Shown here one piece after another: positions 35,311 to 44,136 of a DNA stretch of 64,000 nucleotides. The notes beneath the pieces are model-generated. The model saw only the letters and a list, made by a program, of their open reading frames with translations. It made no database searches and was not told where the DNA came from. Every line of letters starts with the position of its first letter. Within the stretch, counting starts at the first letter, position 1. The translations under genes and the position numbers were made by a program. The DNA comes from Bacteroidota bacterium. Its GTDB lineage: Bacteria > Bacteroidota > Bacteroidia > Chitinophagales > Chitinophagaceae. The stretch lies in assembly GCA_018268085.1 (NCBI GenBank), contig JAFDXE010000001.1, positions 150,845 to 214,844 on the forward strand, in the 5' to 3' direction.

Positions 35311-36474
35311 TCAGTTTTTAATTTCCTGCAATTGCTTCCATCTTTGCTCATTCATGTTGTCATCAAGGTTTGGATCGTAGGAATTCATTTGTGTACTGAT
35401 GTATTCTCCATTGTTATTCATCCAGTATTGATTGGCACCTGCAGTAACTTTATACCGCTCACCGGTTTCAGCATCCTGAACATTTGTTCTTTCGTAAATG
35501 GCATCAACAGTACGTTCCTGTTGTTTATCGGAAGCAGCATTGCGCTCTCTCCAGCCATTCATAATGGCATCGTTGATAGCGTTGCTTTTATTTACAAACG
35601 CACGCTGACTCGCTTCAAATGCCGCCTGGTTTTGTGCCATGCGCTGGTTGAAAGCCGCCCAGCTCTGCCCTACTCTTTGTGCTTCCTGTTGATTGTATTT
35701 GGCAATCGGCTCAAGGTTATACCGCATGTTCGCCAGTGAAAAAATCAATTGCCTGCGTGCAGCGTCAAAATATTCCTGTTCTGCTTCGAGACCGGAAGCC
35801 ATATACCACCAGGTTTGCATGGCATTGCTCGTACTAACATTAAGATGTATGATCATAAAATAAGATTTGCCTTCAGCATTTTTCCAATCTGTACCAATAG
35901 CCACAACATCCGAACGGGAAGGCATTGCTTTGAACAATTGATCGCTGTACCATTTGTCCATTTTTGAAACTTCGGGTATCTCATAATATTTTACCAGTTG
36001 ATATCCCTGTTGCTGTGCTCCGGGCACAAAATCCTGTTGCACCAATTGTTCAACACCCGGGAATGCACGCATCCGTTGCCCCGCCATATTGTACGATTGC
36101 TGCAAAGAAGGATTGTAATTGATCATAAAATTTTTCGCCGGATAATCAGTTATCTTAATGCCGTTAGGTCCGGTGATCGATGGATCGCCATGTCGCCCGG
36201 CTCTCGTAAATTTCCAGGATGCTGGCATTGGCATTACAGCACTGATCACACCGTTCTGGTCTCTCAGTTCATTCATAACGAGCCGTTGCCAGAAACCATT
36301 TGATTGCTTATCCGGATCCTCACCCGAATAGCCGTTAATTGCATGGGCCTCTTTCGCCGGAAGGCCACTATCCGTAACCGTTTGTTTTGATGCAGCACCA
36401 CTTTCACTTTTATCAGATGAACTATTGCAGGCCATCAGGAATGCCGGAAGAAAGAAAAAATATCTGAGTTGCAT
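35311..36474 (-). CDS. Hypothetical lipoprotein
   Basis: The family is not recognised. This 387-residue protein has an SPII signal peptide (FLPAFLMAC, Cys16). A globular region (about 60-240) contains NELRDQNGVISAVMPMPASW and WKNAEGKSYFMIIHL. A Gln/Ala-rich helical stretch follows (about 250-320), probably a coiled coil. The end, AGANQYWMNNNGEYISTQMNSYDPNLDDN, appears domain-like. It is convergent with the PAS kinase gene (65-nt gap) and divergent from the pYEATS gene. Confidence 0.72.
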   Translation of the reverse strand: MQLRYFFFLPAFLMACNSSSDKSESGAASKQTVTDSGLPAKEAHAINGYSGEDPDKQSNGFWQRLVMNELRDQNGVISAVMPMPASWKFTRAGRHGDPSITGPNGIKITDYPAKNFMINYNPSLQQSYNMAGQRMRAFPGVEQLVQQDFVPGAQQQGYQLVKYYEIPEVSKMDKWYSDQLFKAMPSRSDVVAIGTDWKNAEGKSYFMIIHLNVSTSNAMQTWWYMASGLEAEQEYFDAARRQLIFSLANMRYNLEPIAKYNQQEAQRVGQSWAAFNQRMAQNQAAFEASQRAFVNKSNAINDAIMNGWRERNAASDKQQERTVDAIYERTNVQDAETGERYKVTAGANQYWMNNNGEYISTQMNSYDPNLDDNMNEQRWKQLQEIKN

Positions 36475-36766
36475 AGTTTTATTTTAAATCGTTCAAGCTA
36501 ATTGTTATTGTTGTACCAGGCTATACTCCTTTTGGGTACCATGGCAATTCCATCTTACCATAGAGAATATTATTAAATCGAACCACAGTTCTACATAAGG
36601 TAATGCTCAACAATCCATACCTGCCGAAATTATGGATATTCAGTTTACAATCTCCAAATCAGGTTTTATCACGGTGCATTATGGGTGTTTTTCCCCTATA
36701 AAGAACCACAATAAAATTCAACATTTGAATCATACAAATCAGCATCACTACATTAATATCTTTTTT

Positions 36767-37913
36767 ATGAATATCTGGGAAAAATTCAAATCATTTTTTA
36801 AAGCCGGTTCCCAAACATCCGACATTGTGCCTGATGATGGTACCAACCTGAAAAAAGTTTTACGCAATAGTGTGTACATTATTTCTCTTTTTTCCATTGT
36901 ATTACTGGCCGTTATTACTTTTTTAAAAAAAGACAATTCCGCTACGCCCGAACTTACTTTTTTTAACGGTAGCTGCTGCCTGCGCCATGGGCGGTTCGGC
37001 GATGGGTTTCCTGTTTGCCATTCCACGTACAGAAAAATTCAGGTTTCGTGCGGATGCAGATCACGGAGCGAACTCGTATTATTATTCAGACAATACAAAT
37101 TTTGAAGAAATTTCAGACTGGCTAACCAAGATCATTGTTGGACTAACGCTGGTAAAATTTCAAACGATATTGGAATGGATGAACAACGCTGCAAAGAATA
37201 TGTCAAGAACAATGCTGAGTGATCCGAAATGTGAAGATCCCTGTCTTCAATTTTATGTATTCAGTTATGCGGTGATCGTATTGTATATTCTGGTGGGCGG
37301 CTCCATGACTTATTTATGGCCCCGGATCAATTTTGCAAGGATGCTTACTGCCAACAGGAAATACCTCGAAAAACTAGAAACAATGAAACACGACCAACAG
37401 GCGGCCGGTTTAAAAACACTCAACCCACAGTTGATAGATAACCTATTTCAAACTGAAATGATTCGTGGACAGGTGCCGGGCACCGGAAGCAATCAGCCTC
37501 AGATTTCAAATGCATTTAAAGCAACGGTTGAAAAAGAATACCAGACGAGACCCATAAAAGACAAAACAGATTTGCAAAAAGACCGTTGGGGAGGAAAGGC
37601 TGAGAAAAAAGATTGCTGGCTCAGCGCCAGTGTAGAATCGGATATCAATACAGGCTTTTATCGGCTGCTGATAAAGGTTAGTCCGCTTACAACAGAAAAA
37701 AACATCGGCAACCAGATTGCATTCTTTTTACATGATACTTTTCCTAAAGAAATTGTGTATGTAAACAGCAATGCTGCCGGTGAAGCCATACTCATGTTAA
37801 ATGCCTATGAAGCTTTTACCGTTGGCGCTTACCTGGAAGATGGTACCGATCTGGAACTCGACCTTAATAACGTTCCAGGATACCCGAAAGGATTTTACTG
37901 GGGAAAGAAATAA
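36767..37913 (+). CDS. Three-TM protein with C-terminal pYEATS domain, frameshifted
   Basis: Two frames must be joined: 36767 to the T7 run at 36958-36964, then the frame reaching the stop at 37911-37913. Skipping one T gives a continuous product of about 381 residues. TM1 is about 35-53, TM2 crosses the junction (LTVAAACAMGGSAMGFLFAI, about 66-85), and a third hydrophobic segment is about 163-184. NTNFEEISDWLTKIIVGL (about 109-126) is a motif I recognise from TM proteins that carry pYEATS. Residues about 270-381 fit a prokaryotic YEATS fold (IAFFLHDTFP, AFTVGAYLEDGTDLELDLN). pYEATS domains have been proposed as sensors in immune systems. The shift may be slippage, phase variation, decay or a sequencing error. 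Confidence 0.78.
36958..36964 (+). other. T7 run at the frame junction
   Basis: Seven consecutive T residues lie where the upstream frame (reading ELTFFNGSCC) must give way to the downstream frame (reading LTVAAACAMGG). Six T residues would restore one continuous reading frame. A homopolymer of this length can slip during replication or transcription, and it is also a common site of sequencing indels. Confidence 0.7.
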
Positions 37914-38097
37914 ACGTATGGTAACAATTGTATTGCAACCAGGCCTTCATTCGTTTCGTATAAAGCGCAATCAAATGCAGCATGCAAATGAACGACTCAG
38001 CAGACATATAGATTGCCGGAATTTTCCAGTGGCTGGATTTCAGTCAGGTATTTCATGGTTATTGAGGACATTCGTCTTCAATGTCTTGCCTATACCC

Positions 38098-38196
38098 TTA
38101 ACCTTTTTTCTTATTGATTTTATACAGCGCATATCCAAAACCAACAACCAGGTGCAATAATACGATTCCGAATATGATGATACCAGTGCTGTCCAT
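38098..38196 (-). CDS. 32-residue single-TM membrane peptide
   Basis: An ATG-initiated ORF encodes a peptide starting MDSTGIIIFGIVLLHLVVGF and ending YKINKKKG. It has a short polar start, one 20-residue hydrophobic helix and a basic tail, the layout of bacterial single-pass micro-proteins (inside-positive C-terminus). It lies in an otherwise gene-free stretch downstream of the pYEATS gene on the opposite strand. The composition argues for real coding despite the length. Function is unknown; similar short peptides are often membrane regulators or type I toxins, which is only a guess here. Confidence 0.6.
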   Translation of the reverse strand: MDSTGIIIFGIVLLHLVVGFGYALYKINKKKG

Positions 38197-38755
38197 GCTA
38201 ACAATTTATCGCAATTTCCAACATGGAATCATTATGTACTGTGACTTTAGTTACGTTGAGCCTTAAAACATTTAAACAGTGTGAGTAAACAGGATGCATT
38301 ACAACAACAACTTCCCTTCAATGGAGTCATCCGGGTTTTTGCCCGCTAACGCACCAATAGCAATTTTTAGAAAGGCAACGGGATTTTAAGCTTATTATCC
38401 CAGGATTTGCCGGACGTCCCATTTAGTTTTTCAACCGCCTTAATTCCGGTTAAATTTTCACATGGTGTTCTGTTTGCTGTTCATTAATGCTATTCATAAG
38501 TTTTCTATTTCCTGTTTCAATCATCAATTATTCCATCTGCAAACCTCGCTGTTAGCCATAAGTTTGGTTAAGCAGGTTTTAAACGATGATTAAAAACGGG
38601 AACTACAAGATACAATGTTGCATTATCGAAGATTTATTTCCCCTAATACTATTGCATGGCTGTTGTTCCGAATGCTTCGTTAAAAGTACCGGAAGCATCA
38701 AATATTTTTACTGCTTTGAAAACTATTAATTTTATCCTTCAACTATCTTTATACA
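38197..38755. other. Gene-free region before the CAP gene
   Basis: No credible ORF, RNA gene or repeat is seen in these 559 bases. The last 15 bases contain tatcttta (38744-38751), which resembles a Bacteroidota -7 element, directly upstream of the TTG start of the CAP gene, but no well-spaced -33 element accompanies it. Confidence 0.45.
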
Positions 38756-39349
38756 TTGAAAATTTATCGCACAATAAAGAAATTATTCCTGCTCTCGATT
38801 TTAGCATTGATAAACACTACCGGGTTTTCACAAGACTGGACGGATGAGCAACTCGATAATGCAGCAACGGCATCCAATGCAGGTTACCTCACTGAAGATG
38901 AACAGAACGCCATCATGTACATTAACCTCGCCCGAATGTATCCGCGGGATTTTGTGAGAATTGAACTCGATAACCTCACTGATTTTGACGTACGCAATCT
39001 TTCTTTCCTGAATTCATTAAAGAAGGAATTAAATAGCATGGAAGCTGAAGTACCGTTGGCGGCTGATGAAGCCATATATGAATATGCCAAATGTTTTGCA
39101 AAAGAATCAGGTGCGATGGGATCGGTGGGACATAAACGAAAGCGATGCCCGAAGAATAAATATGCCGAATGTTGTTCTTATGGATATAAAGCCGGTTGGG
39201 ATATTGTTTTTCAATGGTTGATTGATGACGGAATTGCCGGTGTGGGACACCGGAAGAATTGCCTGGATAAAAACTTTACAAAGATTGGGTTGAGTATTCA
39301 GCCGCATAAAAAATATTCAGTGTGTGCGGTGGCGGATTTTGGGTATTGA
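38756..39349 (+). CDS. Secreted CAP (SCP/PR-1) domain protein
   Basis: This 197-residue protein has a signal peptide (cleavage after GFSQ, about 26) and a CAP fold: EQNAIMYINLARMYPRDFVR, then DEAIYEYAKCFAKESG, SVGHKRKRCP with the first conserved His, WDIVFQWLIDDG and GVGHRKNCLDKNFTKIGLS with the second His, ending VCAVADFGY. Several Cys residues may form disulfides. CAP proteins are secreted and bind lipids or other ligands; their bacterial roles are mostly unknown. The start is a TTG and is the only one giving a full signal peptide. It is convergent with the four-hydrolase operon (35-nt gap). Confidence 0.82.
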   Translation: MKIYRTIKKLFLLSILALINTTGFSQDWTDEQLDNAATASNAGYLTEDEQNAIMYINLARMYPRDFVRIELDNLTDFDVRNLSFLNSLKKELNSMEAEVPLAADEAIYEYAKCFAKESGAMGSVGHKRKRCPKNKYAECCSYGYKAGWDIVFQWLIDDGIAGVGHRKNCLDKNFTKIGLSIQPHKKYSVCAVADFGY

Positions 39350-39384
39350 GGTTTTTATAACAGAGCATATACAGTTAACTTATG

Positions 39385-40731
39385 TTATACGGTAGCCTTC
39401 TCCTCTTTCTGCGGCAATGAAGGATTCTCATCAGTTCTTAGTCTTAATGCTTTTACGATAGCATCCAGTGAAGCTTCACTTTCCTTATCCCAATAATTGG
39501 TATGACCACCTGGTAGCAGCCAAATTGATGAACGTGGAATTTCGCAGTCTTTTACCCCGCTACCAAATATGCGGCTTCCTTTGCCTCCAATAAAATCAGA
39601 AGAAAAGAAAATGTTTGTCCAGCGTGTAATGCCAAACATAGATGAATGACTTAACCGCAAGATTGTTCTTGGCTCTGTTTTTCCATTAACAACTACATCA
39701 TAACTTGTATCCAGATAAGATATACTATTGTCTTTATCGTCGGGAATCGGAGGACAAACAGGGAACTCTCTTTCTTTTTTAAGTTGCTCAAAACTTTGTT
39801 TGGTAACAAGGAAATAATCTGCATAACAGATAGCTGCGCCTAAAGTTATAAAATCTGATATAAGCCATTTATTACCGGTTTGCCTTTGTTGTAACCAGGC
39901 CAGGTATTGAATCTCCTGGTAATCATCGGTTGTTTTTCCCGTTGGCCAGTTTGTACTGTATGCATCCAGTTCTTTTACATAATGCTGATTCACTTCTTCT
40001 TTTTTTTCAAAAGTAAAATAGTAGTCGTTCCAGATAAACCTTAACAGATCATAAGCAACGGCACTACCCAGGCTATGGGCTACCACTACCACCCTGTCGT
40101 AACCGTTACCTTCATTTTGTTCGTGTAATTTTTTCAGAAATGCAATACCCTGCTGGCGAATATTATTTCGCTGTTCAATATTTGAAGGAACGGGCGTAAA
40201 ATATCTTGCTGCATCGCCAAGAGTAGATAAAAAAAGGTTACCGGCAAATTTCTCTAACAGGCTTATAACAAAAGTTAACAATGGAATACCTGCAAAAACA
40301 GAAATAACAATTTTAATATCGTCCACCCCGGTTGCAATTAATATAACGGGAATGGCAACTATAATTGCCCATATCGTTAACCATAAGCTGCGTAATCTTT
40401 GCGGAACTTTTTTATAGCGGCTAAATATCAATTTGAATATCCACGTAAATGTGTGTGTAAATTTTGTGTCCCGCATATTATGTGCCCAGTAGAATTCATA
40501 AAAATCGGTACGAGGCCGGTTGCGTGAGCTGCTAAGACTTAATTTCCGTGTTTCAAAAGTGCCCGATATCCAATCGGGTTTACTTCTAACGGTTGTATTT
40601 ATTTCAGAATTGTCGGTTTTAGACAGGTGCGTTTTTACCGAATCTACAAATGAACGCAGGGTATCCATAGGTCGTTGCTCGCCCATTCCATGAATGACCA
40701 CTACTGCCTGTTTTTTTATTTTATCCGGCAT
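39385..40731 (-). CDS. Membrane-inserted alpha/beta hydrolase (lipase/esterase-like)
   Basis: This 448-residue protein starts with the oxyanion strand AVVVIHGMGEQRPMDTL. A basic segment and two TM helices (about 112-160) interrupt the fold. RVVVVAHSLGSAVAYDLL (about 218-235) is the nucleophile elbow GHSLG-like motif with Ser. A candidate catalytic His lies in LLPGGHTNYW near the C-terminus. It is probably a serine esterase or phospholipase held at the inner membrane. It is the last gene of the four-hydrolase operon, 47 nt after the MBL gene. Confidence 0.78.
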   Translation of the reverse strand: MPDKIKKQAVVVIHGMGEQRPMDTLRSFVDSVKTHLSKTDNSEINTTVRSKPDWISGTFETRKLSLSSSRNRPRTDFYEFYWAHNMRDTKFTHTFTWIFKLIFSRYKKVPQRLRSLWLTIWAIIVAIPVILIATGVDDIKIVISVFAGIPLLTFVISLLEKFAGNLFLSTLGDAARYFTPVPSNIEQRNNIRQQGIAFLKKLHEQNEGNGYDRVVVVAHSLGSAVAYDLLRFIWNDYYFTFEKKEEVNQHYVKELDAYSTNWPTGKTTDDYQEIQYLAWLQQRQTGNKWLISDFITLGAAICYADYFLVTKQSFEQLKKEREFPVCPPIPDDKDNSISYLDTSYDVVVNGKTEPRTILRLSHSSMFGITRWTNIFFSSDFIGGKGSRIFGSGVKDCEIPRSSIWLLPGGHTNYWDKESEASLDAIVKALRLRTDENPSLPQKEEKATV

Positions 40732-40778
40732 TGGCTCTAGAGTATTTGATTTCTTATTTATTTAAGAATCTTAATGTA

Positions 40779-42173
40779 TCATTCATGCACTTCATACTCG
40801 CAATACAAATCATTTGAAGATGGCTTAGCGGGAAGTTCGTCCCAGGCTTTTGCTTTTGAAATGCCATCATCCATTCGTATAATTCTGTTCCTGCTTCTTT
40901 TTTTCAATTCTTTGTACAGGTTTACAGCGGGCATCTGCCAGCCTTTTCCGTAGTTCACCATCGGATCAGATTTTTCAACGGGAATTAAAACCACCAGTTC
41001 ATCATGCGTCATATTATTCAGGGCTTCAGCCAATGTAGAATTATGGCTACCGTGATGCCCGGTTTTATACAACACCGTATTCTGCATTAAAGAAAGCCAG
41101 TTAAAATCTGCAGGTTTCTTCTTCCACTTTATGTCTTTCCATGAACTCCAATTTCCAGCCTGGGCATCGGCAGCAAAAAGTAAAACCTTTTTAGTTTTTA
41201 CAATTTCAAAAGCCAGTACCAGACTGCTGTTGTTGGTAAATCCATCTAACCATAACGCCAGTTGTTCTGCCTGGTTGAGCCAATCCATATCAATCTGCCG
41301 CCATTTTTCCCTATCATAAGCATGTTCAACAGGCGCAAAATTATCCGAATCCCGGTATGGCTCATCAAATGGAAACGGATCATCATCTTTATTTGCGGTT
41401 GTACTGCCCGATAATTTTTTCATTGCAGTTAATAGCTTCTCTGCATTAGCCCCGTTTGCCGCAAGTTTATGATCGAAAGTTTCATTTTTTTTAGGATCCT
41501 TCCGGTATAAACTTGTTTCATCTTTCGGTGGCCCCAACACATATACTTTTACTGCACCTGCAGATATTCCAGGCAAATTAAATACTTCGCCGGGAGAAAG
41601 ATACCTGGGTTTCTTTTTTCCCATTTTCTGCAGCACCGCTCTTGCCTGTGCTGGTAAATCTGCAGGAAGTTTATTTGTCTTGGCATTTACCTTGTCGCTC
41701 GAACTAACACCGTAAAAACCGAGGAGGCTGTCGATACTATTCTTCAATTGTTTTCCTTCTCCAAAATAATTTTTATTCAATTCTTTACTGATATGGCGAA
41801 GGTTACTGAGATAGTTATTATAGTCTTCACCAATTTTCCTGCCCAGCTTATTTTCCGGGCTGGGGTCATCTAACCAGGACAACCATATTTCTTCCGGTTT
41901 CATGGAATTAAAAATGCTTTGCGCATGAATGAATCCCGATAAGTGATCGTTGTGTTGGTGCGTACCCACGATGATATCCAGTTTATGTCCTGCTATCTTT
42001 GTTTTGATATCTGCTGCGATTTTTTTCATGCGTTCTTTTGACGTGTTTTTATTCCAATAGGAACCACAATCTATTAAGATATGCGTTACTTCATTACCAT
42101 TTTTAAAACGAAGTAAAAAGCAATCGCCTAATTCACCAACACGATACATTTTAATATTTACTGAAACTGCCAT
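40779..42173 (-). CDS. ComEC/Rec2-like metallo-beta-lactamase-fold hydrolase
   Basis: This 464-residue soluble enzyme opens MYRVGELGDCFLLRFKNG, then THILIDCGSYW, and has the dimetal motif GTHQHNDHLSG (HxHxDH) at about 70-80, KKVLLFAADAQAGNW with the bridging Asp, and LYKTGHHGSHNST, a hallmark of the MBL domain of ComEC-type proteins. A long insert (about 120-290) separates the halves. ComEC-like MBL domains are nucleases or phosphodiesterases; here the protein is stand-alone and cytoplasmic. It follows the metallopeptidase gene by 18 nt. Confidence 0.85.
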   Translation of the reverse strand: MAVSVNIKMYRVGELGDCFLLRFKNGNEVTHILIDCGSYWNKNTSKERMKKIAADIKTKIAGHKLDIIVGTHQHNDHLSGFIHAQSIFNSMKPEEIWLSWLDDPSPENKLGRKIGEDYNNYLSNLRHISKELNKNYFGEGKQLKNSIDSLLGFYGVSSSDKVNAKTNKLPADLPAQARAVLQKMGKKKPRYLSPGEVFNLPGISAGAVKVYVLGPPKDETSLYRKDPKKNETFDHKLAANGANAEKLLTAMKKLSGSTTANKDDDPFPFDEPYRDSDNFAPVEHAYDREKWRQIDMDWLNQAEQLALWLDGFTNNSSLVLAFEIVKTKKVLLFAADAQAGNWSSWKDIKWKKKPADFNWLSLMQNTVLYKTGHHGSHNSTLAEALNNMTHDELVVLIPVEKSDPMVNYGKGWQMPAVNLYKELKKRSRNRIIRMDDGISKAKAWDELPAKPSSNDLYCEYEVHE

Positions 42174-42191
42174 TGTAATTAATTTAATTGA

Positions 42192-44126
42192 TTAGTGTGA
42201 ATGAAGGCTTTTAAAATCTACCGTAAAACTTTTCCCGGGCTTATCATAACTTGATGAAGGCATCGACAATCCGGCACCTATACCTAACTGGTAGTCGGCC
42301 TGGTTATGTAAGCGTTTATCTTTGTCAAACCTTTTCAGAATTATATATTCCAGTTTCATTTCATCATTCAGAATGTTTAGTACAATAGTGCTTCCGCTCC
42401 TGAATTTGAATCCCCTGTACGCTCCCGTTTCTACACGATGGGTTTGCGTAAGACTTATGATTACCTGTTCCAATTGCCTGTTTTCTCTTCCTATTCTAAA
42501 AGCGTGCTTAACATTGTGTACTTCTAATTTAGGATTGCCCGAAAATTCAATCCAGTCGTCATTATAATTTATTTTATACGGTTTTGCATTTCTTACTACT
42601 CCTATCTTTTTTAAATATCCTTCCCAGTCTTTCTTAAGTAATTTACTGGCTGTCCATTCTTTTGGTGCCACTGTTTCAGGATTTTCGAGGAGGAGATGTA
42701 ATTTTCGTTGCAATGCTTTGTACTTTGTTGCTATTTGCTTGCGTTCGGCAAGACGACTGATTACTCTTATATCGTCTTTAATAAATGCAGCCATCAGGTT
42801 CATTGCTTTTTCTTCCTTCCTGGAAAGATCCGGTGGGAACCATCGCAAGCTGTACACAGATAATGTCTTTACTTTCTCAGGAAATATTCCCCATGCCCTG
42901 AATGCATCTATCAGTGAAACACGGTAGCCATTGTTATCCTCCGGGCTAAGATCGGTATCGGCCGTAATAAGTGCTTGCAGGTAATCGCCAAATTTTATAT
43001 CAATGGGTGGACAATAATCCAACGCCCTTATGCAAATGGAAAGCATGTGCGATGCAATCTCTGATGCTTCTGCAGCCAATCTTTTTACCAGGTCGGGATG
43101 AATAGAGCCCTGTGGTAAAATTCCGGAACCCTGCGTTGCAATACGGAGCAAATCCTGCACACGGAAATTATATATACGCATGAATGCTTCAAAAACAGTA
43201 GCTACCAATATGGCGCCACGGTCATGTGCTTCCACTGTGTTTTGATAGGCAGCCGGGTTAGGAATGATCTTTTTCCATTTACCGGATTTAGGATCGTAGC
43301 CGCCAATGGCACTGCGTAATGCACCTCTGCCCGTTTCCAATGCCTGGCCAAATTGAGTGGCAAGCTCACCCATAATACTATATTCGTCTAAGCGTCCCCG
43401 TGTTTGTTCAATCTGGTGTTCGAGTAACCTCGTATTTGCAAAACGCTGAAGCAACGCAACGATATCGGCAAATGCTTCATGAAAAGCAGGTACATCGGGG
43501 TTTGTATTTTCCATGTAACGAGGATGAATGCTGTCGAGAATGGCATGCGTGGTTTCATGCGCAACGATATCCGGAGACAGACAGGTAAATACTGCACCGC
43601 CGGGAAAGTTTGCGCCTTCAATTTTATTGGCGGCCTGGAAATAACCAAACAGCAGCGCTACTTTTTCTGAAGTATAAAATGCATTGGAATCCATCATTGC
43701 ATGAGGATATACTCTTAACCGCTGAACATATTCCTGGCTTTCATCTGCTTTCCCGTTTTTCCATTTCAGGTTTGAACGCCAGATAATTTTTCTGCCCAAT
43801 GCATTTTCGAAATTTTCAATTGTTTGCATGATAATCGCATACACAAATTGCTGGTGAAACTGTGCATTGCCTTCGCTGGGCGTAAGGCCGTTCATAGCCA
43901 GTATTTCCTTTGCATCCAGGTGTACCGGTTCATAGAAGCAGAAATTCACCGGATCAAAATCAATTACTTCAATGTATTCTCCAATCGGCCCGGGCTGAAG
44001 CGTTTCCCATTTTATTTTATAAATAGATTCATTGATCACCATTGTTTCAAGCCGTGTGGAAAAACCGGGATCAATGGTATAACCTCTGAGGCATCGATGA
44101 CGTGGAGTTATCATATTAAGTGACAT
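42192..44126 (-). CDS. Cytoplasmic gluzincin-type metallopeptidase
   Basis: This 644-residue protein has no signal peptide. PDIVAHETTHAILDSIHPRY (about 188-207) is an HExxH zinc site in the variant HETTH, and PAFHEAFADIVALLQRF 20 residues later carries the third ligand Glu as in thermolysin-like gluzincins. The C-terminal 200 residues are a separate, partly beta-rich domain of unknown role (QLEQVIISLTQTHRV). Thermolysin-like enzymes are normally secreted, so a cytoplasmic form with large flanks is unusual. It lies 10 nt after the amidohydrolase gene. Confidence 0.8.
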   Translation of the reverse strand: MSLNMITPRHRCLRGYTIDPGFSTRLETMVINESIYKIKWETLQPGPIGEYIEVIDFDPVNFCFYEPVHLDAKEILAMNGLTPSEGNAQFHQQFVYAIIMQTIENFENALGRKIIWRSNLKWKNGKADESQEYVQRLRVYPHAMMDSNAFYTSEKVALLFGYFQAANKIEGANFPGGAVFTCLSPDIVAHETTHAILDSIHPRYMENTNPDVPAFHEAFADIVALLQRFANTRLLEHQIEQTRGRLDEYSIMGELATQFGQALETGRGALRSAIGGYDPKSGKWKKIIPNPAAYQNTVEAHDRGAILVATVFEAFMRIYNFRVQDLLRIATQGSGILPQGSIHPDLVKRLAAEASEIASHMLSICIRALDYCPPIDIKFGDYLQALITADTDLSPEDNNGYRVSLIDAFRAWGIFPEKVKTLSVYSLRWFPPDLSRKEEKAMNLMAAFIKDDIRVISRLAERKQIATKYKALQRKLHLLLENPETVAPKEWTASKLLKKDWEGYLKKIGVVRNAKPYKINYNDDWIEFSGNPKLEVHNVKHAFRIGRENRQLEQVIISLTQTHRVETGAYRGFKFRSGSTIVLNILNDEMKLEYIILKRFDKDKRLHNQADYQLGIGAGLSMPSSSYDKPGKSFTVDFKSLHSH

Positions 44127-44136
44127 TAGTTGATTA

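Noticed and set aside
35275..35739. 154-codon plus-strand ORF
   Set aside because: It runs antisense through the hypothetical lipoprotein gene, which has a convincing lipobox and longer frame.
36987..37913. Independent gene starting at the internal ATG
   Set aside because: Starting there would lose the first TM helix, while the upstream frame supplies a fitting TM and N-terminus and the junction lies at a T7 run, so a frameshifted single gene is the better reading.
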